In this document: piece by piece, positions 27,801 through 39,800 of the stretch
How positions within the stretch are numbered: position 1 is the first letter of the stretch
Layout: each line of letters opens with the position of its first letter
From: Pteria penguin
Taxonomy: Eukaryota; Mollusca; Bivalvia; Pterioida; Pteriidae
Length of the DNA: 64,000 nucleotides
Direction of reading: 5' to 3'
Assembly: GCA_035048485.1 (NCBI GenBank)
Contig: CM068587.1
Coordinates: 33,775,001 to 33,839,000, forward strand
Translations under genes and position numbers: made by a program
Notes under the pieces: model-generated
Told to the model about the DNA's origin: nothing
Database searches by the model: none
What the model saw: only the letters and a program-made list of their open reading frames with translations

Positions 27801-30800
27801 CTACATTCTCAAACTCCTTCTTGATCCAGCGATCATGGTGGCACTGCTTGAAGGGTTCAAATTTTGATTTGCTGCTGTGTACAGATTACTAAATTATATC
27901 TGATATATGGAATTTGAAATCAGCTATGAAAATGTTTCTTATAACCCAAAGTCATATAAGTATATAGCATTTGGTCTGTTTGTCTGTCTCTGTGAATCTG
28001 GTGAATAACTTCTTGATTGTTGATAACTTGCATTTGTAGACAGTAAGAGATAGGCCTTTCACTGTACTCCTCAGAATTAGGGGCAGGTGTAGTGGTTAAG
28101 GGCTTGAATTGCGGCGCCGACGATCCGGGTTCAATTCCCGGGTTGCGCCACTATGTTTAAGAGGTTGGTCACCTCCTGCTTCCTTGTTGATTCATATTGT
28201 TCCAAGTTGTTGAAACCGACATAAAACACCAATCAACCAACCAACCAACCTCACTTTTATTATTTTCAAATGAGGAGAAGCAAATGCCAAATCCCTGTCA
28301 GCAGACCTATTGACATACTTGTCATTAGTGACGTGATGAGGAAATAGTCTCTAAAACAACGATTTAATCAGGAGATACTATTAAACTATGTGGGTTTAAA
28401 GTTAAAGTTAAAGTGGATGATCCTTCAAATATGGTGTCCATTGTTTAGTTCACTGACCATACGAAATTGCCATGACTTTCATATTGAAAATAACTATAAC
28501 TTCTGCCAGTGTTTCACTGTTAAATAAAAAATCTATTATGTTTAATGCTCAGGATATACAAAAAAAAAAACCAAAAAACTTGACTGTAAGTTTACTCATT
28601 TCAAGGTAAACAAATTTTAGAGCAATAGAGTAGAATTAGATGTTTCATATATTTTAACATAGTCATGAATTTGAATGACTACCATTGAACTATCTTTTGA
28701 TGCTTTAGTATGAGTTTTAATGATTTTACTGCATCTTGAGCAGTGCTGATTCTGATTAACCAAGGAACCTAGTGGAGTAAGTACACATTCAGTATACAAA
28801 TAAAGTAACAATAAATTAACAATAGGCATAAAACCTTTTCATTTATATTAGAGAGGATTAACTTTTGTTACCAAAAAAATTTAAAGTTTTAAGTTTGGGT
28901 CAATAATAGGATATGTACAGAAATATTAATCAGATAAATTACAGTACAAGTAAAATGAATTTAAGTTGCAAGTGTTAAATTGTCCGAGTTGAATTAAGGA
29001 TATTGCATATCAGGGTATTATGATAAACAATGGACATTGGATTAACAAAATAAACCTGCCACATGCACAGGTCTGGGCATTATGGGTTTTAAAGAGTGAA
29101 GTATAGAAAGGAATACTATGCTAGGTTGCATTTTCTATATTAGGAATGTTGATATTGGGATTAGTTTTAGTTTTTTGGAACTTCATTATTTATTTGTGAT
29201 AATTTGGATAGGTTTTGATATGAGGAAAGAGTTGTATGGATTTCCTTCAATGAAATAAAACTGTGACCATATGCTGAAATAGATTAAGCGAACACTCATG
29301 GTGATATTTTTGTGAAGCAATGAACATTAGATGTAAACATTTTAGGCAGTTTAATCATATAGTAAAGCAAAACAATGTCTCTGGTCAAATTTACTCCGAA
29401 GAAAAAATCAGCCACGAAGAAAAACTTGTCTATTTGTAAAATGGCTGATAAGGAGAAAATTGTGGACAAAATGTTGCATTGGTGTCAAGATGATCATAGT
29501 GGGCACGAGTGGCATCAAAAAATGTTACAAAACAAGAACTCCTGGCAGTTGAACAGTCCAAAGCTGTGGCATGAAGGGAAGCTACTTGACCATAATCTGT
29601 GTTGCTGCTGTGTACACAGGTTATACAGTATGGAGCCACTGGACATGGATCTATATAAAGATACACCACTTTGGTTTCAGGAACTTCAAAAAGACATTGA
29701 ACACCACAGTGCGGGAGTGGGGTCAGTGTTGAACCTTTGTGAGGTGCTACTACATGACACTGATGCGTGTCCTACAGACGTGGAACATAATGCTCTACAG
29801 GTTGCCATGCAGAATCTAGACAAGAGATGGAGGAATATCTGTCAGCAGTCACCAGACAGAAGGTCAAGGTCAGTACTTTCATTTTACAGCACAGACTCAC
29901 ATATAAACTTTGAAATGATGGAAATGATTGTTCAGAGGCAATATTTCAGTTTAATATGAATACATGTTGATCAGTAGGTACTCATACCAATGGTAGATCT
30001 GTTTTCACATTTACTATCTATTGTTAGAAAGGCCAAGGTTGTCAAAATGGTAATATACTGAAATTTATGAACTGTTCTGTATGATGTCTCTTGGTCTTAC
30101 TAAACCAACTAGAGTAGATTCATGCCTTCCAGAATAGATATTAAAAGATAATCACAACTTCAGTGTATAGTATACATACAACAGAATTATGCAGTATATG
30201 ATATTAAATAATATGATAGTAAGAAGTGTCCAGACTGCATTAACATAAGTGTTCATGCGCACATTTTTATCATTATAAAGTTGTATATCTAGGCCTCATA
30301 AAAGTTGCCATTGTCAGAAACAATGGATTTGGTAATGCAAAACATTACAAATTTTAGAAGTTGAAATTATTGTTTTACTTGTCAACAATTCAGGGCCATA
30401 TTTTCAAGTATCTGGAAATATGCAATTCAGTACATGCAGGTTAAGAGGGTAAAAAAATTAAGAACTTTTTAACTGAAGTTGGTTCATATTGTTATGTTGT
30501 TAATTATATCATTAATCAGAAAATCAGATTATTATCATTTTTATTCAAATACTTTCTATACAGAATTGAAGAAACATGGACACTTTGGCAGAACCTAACA
30601 GCTGATTGTAAGGACTTTGGTGATTGGTTAAGAGAAGTAGAGCAAGAAGTAATGGATTCTGTGAGTGAACAACTGAATACCTCCTTCACCAAAGAAGAAG
30701 TGCTCCATTTTGAAGTATGTAAACAAGAATACTGATATTAACTGAGGAAATTTTTCAAGATTTATTGGAAAAAGACTGCAGCAAATGCATTTAAAAGTAA

Positions 30801-33800
30801 ATAAACAGAAAAGTTCAAAATAATAAATATAGATATCAAACTAGTTATTTCACACCAGTGATGAATTTACATTATGAAAAATAAATTTTATTTTACTTCT
30901 TGTATTCAGTTTTAAAAGCAAACATAAAAGTTACATGAAAAATATAAGTAATATCAATGAAAGTTTTGTTCTGTTTAACCATCTTCCCCAAATTCTATAA
31001 TAAAATTTTATTACTTTTGATCTAAGAAAAAAAATCTTTATAACTACTATTTTTGCGATTATTTCAGTCTCTTCAGAGAGAGGTTCATGAACACCTCAAG
31101 GACTTGGAAAACATCAATCTCCAGTACCGTAAACTGGCACGAGAAGGTCGTACTGACCACTCTGGTGTATTGAAACAGATGATGACCGAGTGCAATGCTC
31201 GCTGGGACAAAGTGCAGCAGAAGGTGTCAGAAATGATGCAGCGACTGAAGGAATCTGCCAGTGTGAAGGAAGACTACATGAATAACCGAGATATGTTGTA
31301 TAACTGGTTAACAGAGATGGATGTCCAAATCACTAATATTGAGCATCTTTCCTCTATGGACATTCCAACAAAAATGGCAGAAATTAGGGTAAGGAAAAAT
31401 GTGACAAAAATTGTGTCAAAAAATTATATTGTATTGTTAAACATGTGCACTTTTATATCTGCTGCATATTTGAGAAGGATTTGTAAGTTTTATTGTCCCA
31501 AACCTCTTCATGCATTTGAATTTGTTATACATTAAATCATGCTTAAACTTATATTAAAATTTCCATACAAGGAAACTTACATACATGATAGTATATTGGT
31601 TGAACAGACCTTGAAAAAGCTTGAATTTAGAGTCACCCCTTGAAAATTTGGAAATGAAAAATTCCTTGAAAAGTGTTTATATGGAATGATAATTGCTTGA
31701 TTTCAACTTCAAATTATTTGAAGTTACCTCTGATTTGGATGTTTCTTATATGAAAGTTGTTTCTCATGACAAAAATGTCTTCACTTTAACAGTATATTTT
31801 CCTTTGTGTATTGCATCAGTACAAAGTACATGTTCACTTGGAAAATTTTTGAAAAAGCACTTAAAAATGCTGAAAAAGTTTCAAAACAAAAATTGATGTG
31901 CAGTTTGAATCTTAAATACTGTAAAATATATAGGGACAGATAACACAGAGCATCACTTTATAATATAAAAAATGTGAAAGATAAAGAATGATAGGAAAAT
32001 TCTATTTTATTCTCAGAGAGTGCAAGATGAAATTGAAAACAAGCAGAGGAAAATAGATCATCTGAATACATCTGCATTGTACCTTATACAAAAAGGGGAT
32101 AGTCTAGAGGCAGCCAAGATTCAGAAAGAGTTGGAGGAATTCAAACTCTATCACAGACAGGTGCTAGACCGAGTGCAGAAATACAGCATGAAACTCAAAC
32201 ATCAGTCTGATGCTCAGGTAAAGTCCTAGGAAGAACCTCAGTTTAAAGGTTTGGATGGAAGATTGAATGTTTGGAATGCATATCTAGAACATACTGTAGT
32301 GTTGTCTTTTTTTTTTAAATTTACCTTTGACATGCATTGTTATCAATGCCTTTACCAGGAGCAGGTCTGGCAAATAGGACTTTGATAGTATTAGCAGAGT
32401 AAACATAATAGCACAGTGTTGACTTCCTCCTTTCATGTTTTTTATTTTGTGATTTAAGTTAGTATAAAGAAACTACTTCTGTAAAACATATCTATTTTTA
32501 GTGACAGATCTTACTTTTGATATATTAGTGTGACATAATTTTGAGAGAAGTCACATATATGTTACATTTTGGAAGTCAAATTAAGGGTAGCAGTAATGTT
32601 ATTTTTGCTTAGAGTCATACTTGGAAAATTACGCAGAAATAAAGTCGTGTGAATTAAAGATGTTCTACTGTGTTAAAGATAGATACATGAAAATTGATAT
32701 GTAGACTTGTATGTCTTGGTGGTGGCATGTCAAACCTTGATGATCTTATATACTTCTTGAGTCATTACTTAGCAATGGTTTGTACTTTTTTGTAAGGTGT
32801 GGTATATATTTCATTGTAGATTTCAGGATGAAATGTGTCCTATAAAGAGAGTTACTGTGAAGAAAAGTTAAGTCATATCTTGTATAAATTTCAGCTTGAA
32901 GGTGTATCTAGAGCAGACAACCCACCTTCCACAGCTCTTGGTGACTGGGACATGCATGACCTTGAAAAATACCTTGATTCCTCCCCACCTCAGAGTCCTC
33001 CTGAAAAACGCCGGGCTTCAGGTAAAGGTGTACTTGAAAGAAGATCATTATCTCCTTCACGAACATCTACACCAGGAAGGTCAAGGACACCTGATAGGTC
33101 ACCATCTAGAGTCTCAAGGTCATCCCTCAGGTCAGTGTCTCCTATTACATCATTGTCATCAAGAAGAGCTGTATCACCAGCAAGATCTTTGAGATCAAGA
33201 TCACCAGGGAGATCACCTAGCAGATATGCCATGAGATCACCAAGAATGTCAAGGTCACCTGTACGACCAATTACTCCTGATAGTAAGCATATATATTGTA
33301 CCTGTATTAATATCCTTTTATTACTTCTATATGATATCTTATCAATTGCATGTGAATTAAAATTACTTTATATACTTTACTTAAAGTAGAAAAGTTAATC
33401 GATTTATGATTACATGAAAAAAATTACACTTTAGATAATTGTTATTTAGTCTCACGGGAGGAAAGATGGAGGAGACTGCGATCTGAGATGGCAAGTCGTT
33501 TAACAGACAAGAAGTTGGAAGAACTGTTGGAACAGCTTGTTGATGCACTAGATGATGCCAAATATAAACTCCGACAAGTGGAGACAGAGCTCCGTAGCCA
33601 CACTCCCACGGGATCAGGGTTAGAGAGAAGTGCTGATAATTATGTGAGTATTACTAGACATAATAGAGGTTTTTCTTTATTAATCAATTCATAGGGCTGA
33701 TTGGTCCCCCTCTCAATTACACCAATATAATATAATGGTGTAATTGAGGGGGGGGGGGGGGAGGAACGAGCTGAAGGCCCTGTGATCAATTCATATATCT

Positions 33801-36800
33801 TATGATTATGTATAATTTTTCATAAGCTTAAAATAAAAATTTCAAGAACAAAGATGTGGCATTCTTTAGGACTCATTATAGGCTCATGATATAAATTTTA
33901 TTGCTTCTCAATTTATAACACTTTGATAATAATGTTCTGTTATGGACGTTGGTTTACAGACTGTTTACATGGATGAATGCAGTAAGAGTGTGGAGAAAGT
34001 ACGACAATTAGACAGGCTGATAAAATTAGAGGCAGGGGTGTCTTCTATATCATCTGTGGATACAGAAGTCAAAAGTAAGTTAATCCGCATTGCAGTCATC
34101 ATTATAATACCCCCTTGATCAACAGCTCCAGAGTATGTTGTTTTTGATTTGACTGACTTTTACTAACTTTGTTATAACTTTGGAACTATGGATGACAGAG
34201 GTATTATTTTTGACATGCATGATTGACTAATGGGGCCTTTTAAAAGTTCGTCATAGTTGCTGACCTTTGTGACCTCAATTTTGATATCAAAGGTATCTGC
34301 CAAAAAGACACATTGTTTTACAAGAACACGTCTTAATTTTTTCATTTATCATAATATTCTCAATATAATGTCCAATTAAAATTGTGACAAAACATTACAT
34401 TGATTACATGTTTTATATTTATTAGGCATTCTTCATCGCTGGGAGATGGTTCAGGCTCAAGTCGTCGAGAAAAATATTCGACTCAATGTCCACAGACATG
34501 ACTCAGCCCAATTCAAAGCTGACATCAATAACATGCTTGCCTGGCTGGATCAGGCAGAGGTCATGCAGAGGTCAAGTCCAGCTTTACCTGGCGACATCAT
34601 TCAGTTAGATTCTATCATACGTCATCATAAGGTATGTTTATATCTTCTTTTTGGGAGGAGTTATTAGTGAATGGTAATTTTTTTTTCTTGTTTTCAAACT
34701 TAAAGTTTGTTACAATTCCATTTATATTTTTTCTGCAAAATTTATAGTGTCTTTTGATTAAGTTCTAAAATTTCATCTTTGTGTGTAAATGTCGTTTTAA
34801 AACTTTATAATTTTAAGTTTGCTATGTCTTGTTTTATAGAACTATTAAGTTTGTTTCTCTACAAAAAAAAATATATTCTGCCATTGAATATAGATATTCC
34901 CTAAAACTTTTCTACCTTTTACTTTCCTATAAAAACTTATGAGAAATATTTAAATAAATGTACCCAATTTCCAGAATTAAGATAAGTTCATTTCTGAATA
35001 AGACAAAATTTTATAAAACAGATAGATAATTGAGTGATCTTCAAATGCATGACATCACACATTTTGGCACACTTGTTCGTTATGACGTCATAAATAAATG
35101 GCCCGTCAAACATGAATTTAACTATGACGTCACGATGGAACTACGTAATGGGCATGGTTAAAGTTGCATCTGGTGATCCCTCGATTATGTTCTATCAAAG
35201 ATTTTGTAGGAAAAACTTTAAGCAAAAGTGTCTGAAATGGCTAAAAAACATGATTGTACATTGTTCAAGAGGTTTTATAGGCATTTTATGTTACAGGGTG
35301 AAGGCATTTCTCCTTATCAAATCAAGGTACATTGACTGAAAGCTTCAGTACTGGTAGCCTAATCCAAGATTCTCTTTTACTTTAATGTATTACTTTAATA
35401 GCTCATAGAATCATCTGCTTTCTTGCAAGGATTTTATGATTTGCAGCTGCTTTCTAAAATGCTTTGAATTTTTAATGACGTAATTATATTATAAAAAAAT
35501 CCAATAATGCACAAAAATATGTAATTTTTGTGAAAAAAGAATAAAGTAAGAAGTAGCAAACAACCATTCATTCTTAATAATCATAATTTTGAAAGTTTTC
35601 TGAATTCTGTGGTTGAAAAGGTGAATTTCACTGCTGACTAATTAGATGACTAATTTCATGTTGTGTACCATGTTTTTACTGCTATTAAGCAACGGTTTAC
35701 AACAGTGGATATTGATAAGACTTCGTTTTCAAATGACCATCCATCAGTAAGAAATAGTTAAACTCATCGTATGCTACATAATCAACTTCCTGATTTAAAT
35801 ATGACCTTTCAGTACTGTAACAGTGTACTGAAAATTTTCTTCAAACCTTAGCAATAGGATTTTTATGGAATTTCTTTAACAGTAACTATGTCTACCATAA
35901 CTTTCCTTTGATGGCTTTAATCTCAGTGGAGTTGTCAAAGCAAACTTAGATTTCAGATGTATGAAAATTTGGCAGTATGTACAAAGGGGACATCTTCAAA
36001 TCAACCTGAAATTGCCAGATAAATAATGAAAATCATTGATCATGATGGTTTTGTATTGCTGGTGTTAGAGAATGGTTCGGTAACAAGTTTTCATGGGATT
36101 TATTTAATATTTCGTTTGTTCAGCATGTTTGTTTATAATATCAAAATATGAAAAAAAAGGGATTTTGTCATTGAGTGTTGAGAAGCTTGAAAGCTGTGAA
36201 TATATGTTGATTATATAGTACAAAGTCTAAATAGAATTTCAACCATATTCTTACAACACTGCATCCATCCATATTTGTAGGTGAGGCCAAAAAAAATGAA
36301 AATGCTAGGAGTGTTCCCTATTCTATTTTCATGCAAAAAATATCCAATAATGTACAGAAATATGTTCTTTTTGTGTAAGAAATGAAAAAAATAACTTCCA
36401 TGTATCTTAAAGAGTAATTTTGATTGATTTTTTTGTGTTTTTTTGTTTTTTATATCTAAAGAAAGAAGTGGTACTGCTTCCATCAGAAAGAATGAGACAT
36501 GAAAAATAATGTCCTTTCATTGTTTTATGTTCTTTGAATATTTTGTAGCTTATAGATTCTATTTTTAGCTGTTTTATCTTTTTTCTTGACTGTTTAGTTG
36601 TAGCTTACCATATCTTTCTTTTATACTCTGCCACGTTTGTGGTGGCAAAAGTAGAATGAAGTCAAATACCTCTGTATATACAAATGATTTCATTTTGAAT
36701 GAAATATTTACTCATGTATTTAAATTCATTCATGAGACAACAAAAAAGCTAAATCTATTGTCATGATCAGTCCTTACAGATTAAAGTAAACACATTAATT

Positions 36801-39800
36801 GTTTCTTTTTTGTTTGGATCCAAAGTTCTTGTTCTTTCTCACAGTGATACTACTTACTAAAAGTTTCAAATGAGATTTAAAATAACCCACAGACAGATAA
36901 ATAAATGAGAATGTTGCTTTACTTGTAAAAACATAAGTAAGAAACTTTTTTTTATAATTTCACAGATGTTAGAAATGTATGAACTCTATTGATCTTGATT
37001 CAAGATACAATGTAGGCCTATAATAAAAATTGAATCCTATATTATCATCACCTTTATATGTATGTTCTACTTTTAGTATTTACCATGATCTGTTATATTT
37101 ATCATAAACTATATATTCTATTGTTTCAGGATTTCCTAGTACAACTTGATGCCAAGAAAGCTCGTGTACAGTCCATCAATCTCATAAGTAAAGACTTTAT
37201 AGATCTCCGTACAGATGAAGGGAGAGAACTCAGAGATAAACTCCAACTCATGAACCGTCGATGGGACATGATATGCTCACGGGCGACAATTTTACAGCGA
37301 GAACTTCAGAGCGCATTGATGAGATGTCAAGAATTCCATCACACCATACATGATTTGTTACTGTGGCTGGAAAGCATAGAAAACAAAGTGCAGCAGTGTG
37401 AACCTATTAACCTAGCCTTGGATGAGAGTGCATTGTGGTCCAAACATAGGAAACTTAATGTAGGTATTATAAGGGGTATGACACATGTCAATTTCTTTTT
37501 GTTGTATGTGTGATTGGATGATTACTTCTTAGAAAAATTCTCTCGATAACTTGCTTTATTTGGGCCTGAGAAATCCGAGTTTATAGTTCACTAGAAACTC
37601 TTTGGTTCTTGTCCTATGAATAAGATAATAAAACCAAGGTCCTATTTTATTGGAGAGGTGGGTACATAAAGAGATCCCTAATGCTTCAGATCAGTCAATT
37701 GCATAGGTCAAATCTTGTTTTATACACAGTTTTAAAAGTTGCTGTTGCTATATTAGTGAGATAAACGAAAATAGTAACTAGTTTTTTTATTTATGCAGGA
37801 ATTACGGTCTGACCTTGAGAGTAATCAAGAGCGGGTCATGGCCTTGAGAGACACAGCTGACCAGCTTCTTTTGAACACTGACTCAACAGAGATGGTCAAT
37901 GCCAAGGATAAGATGCACATTATTGCCAATAGGTTACGAGCTCTCCTACGACTGTGTTCATCTTATATCACAAGTTTAGAAGATCGACTTGAAGTCAAAA
38001 GTCGGCTCTCCCCAGCTGTAAGTATACAATGAAATGCATGTATAATGATAACGACGCTTCTAGAGTTTATCTTATTATAAGTCTACTTTACTTCAATCTG
38101 AAGGTTAATTTTTACAAATTTTGCCTTTACCAAAACATTGAATAAGAATTTATTGTTAAATTTTTAATTGTATATGAATAAAAGAACATTATATTGCTCT
38201 TCCAGTTTTTGGTAATTTTTTTTAAGAATAAGAGCTGAGTATTTGTTTTTCTTTTTATATAGTTCAGAAATTGCATTTCATTTGAATATAATATTTCAGC
38301 CTCTGAATACTAGTTTACCAGAACCTGGAGCTCGAAGTACGGCCCGAGCTAAATCTCCTCGCTTCTCATCATTCCGTCCAGCCTCATCTCTCAGAATGAG
38401 AACAAGGTCACCATTTGCCATTTCAAGACAGGTATTTCCTTTTATCATAACCAGGAGAATTATTTTTTATACTTTAAGCTTTTAAGATCTGTATTTAAAA
38501 CAGCAAATTTAATTTCAAATGTTTTGAAATATGTTATGAGAATTAGATAAAAGGAATAAAAATACTGTTATCCAGTAAAATTTGACTGTATTCTTCTAAG
38601 AGAAATTCTTTAGAATGCTTCATTTGTTGGACATAAATTTCATCTTTTAAGTGATTCCGTAAATTCTGTTGTTGTCTGTTGATTTATTTAATGTGTTTGA
38701 CATAAATTTCTAGATGTTTCATCACGCATTCAGAACAGGACACTCTATCAATTCTTTTCACTTCTTCTGGTAATGATTTCAATCTGTCCCTAATATCTAG
38801 ACCTTGCAGCTTTCACAAGCACTCTCTGTCACCACGTATCCTAATTCACTTGCTCTCAAGCCTCTATTCTACTCATTCTCTGGTATTCATTTGTAGAAAT
38901 ATAACTATTTGGTATTGTGATTCTCAGGTGTTTTTTTTCCAGAGAACATAGCTATTGCATTTGTACAATATTCTCCTCCTTCTAAACCTTTGTGATGTAT
39001 ATATCATTCTTAAATTTTTTTCAAAGGTTATACCACAGACAGATATATACTTACATATGTGTGCTTTAGGAAATATGAAAGAGCGTTTTACATACATGTT
39101 ACATGTAAATATTTGTGTGTTTTCATACTTCATATGACCTTTTTTGCCAGCTTCTTTTTGGATCGAGCAATCCCATGCTGCAGTATGGTAGCCATGACAA
39201 CAAGTAAACTTTTAAACACTTCCAATCCATACTACTGCATTTATAAGATCTTGTAAACTTTTACCTTGCGTACATGTAGGTGGTGGCCCACTTGGTTTCC
39301 AAGGCAACCATTTAAGAGCATCTTGGAACAAATTATTGTCAGTGCTTTAACATGTCTGTAACTGAATCAAGGATTGAAAGGAACAACATGTCACATTTTG
39401 ATTTTGAATCTAAGCTTATGCTTTACAAAATTACCCTTTACCTCACTGTGTAACTCTTCAAAGGAAAATTATCGATGAAGTCGTAATTTTGATAGACCCT
39501 TTCACATTAACTTCAGAACTGATGTTTTTAGTGGCAAAATCTTCATTGTTCCTGCCAAATGATGTACAACCCAATTAGTATTATGCTATCACATGTAAAA
39601 TTTTACAAGAAACATCATCATTTGCCACTCAAAATGTCGGTCCCACAGATAACTTTAAGGGTCTATATGGTTAAAGTCTTTTCAAAATCTGCCTTTACTA
39701 TGCTGTCTAACTTTGATATGGTTTTAATATATCACAAAATGTGAGTGAAAAAAAAAATCTTGATAAGTTAAAATTGGGAAAGTTTTGTTTTTACCATATT

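Noticed and set aside
29430..29669. 79-codon minus-strand frame opposite the alternative start
   Set aside because: Shadow of the plus-strand frame, which alone joins a known exon.
32990..33232. 80-codon minus-strand Asp/Leu-rich frame
   Set aside because: Antisense of the RS-rich exon; the Asp-rich content mirrors the Ser/Arg codons.
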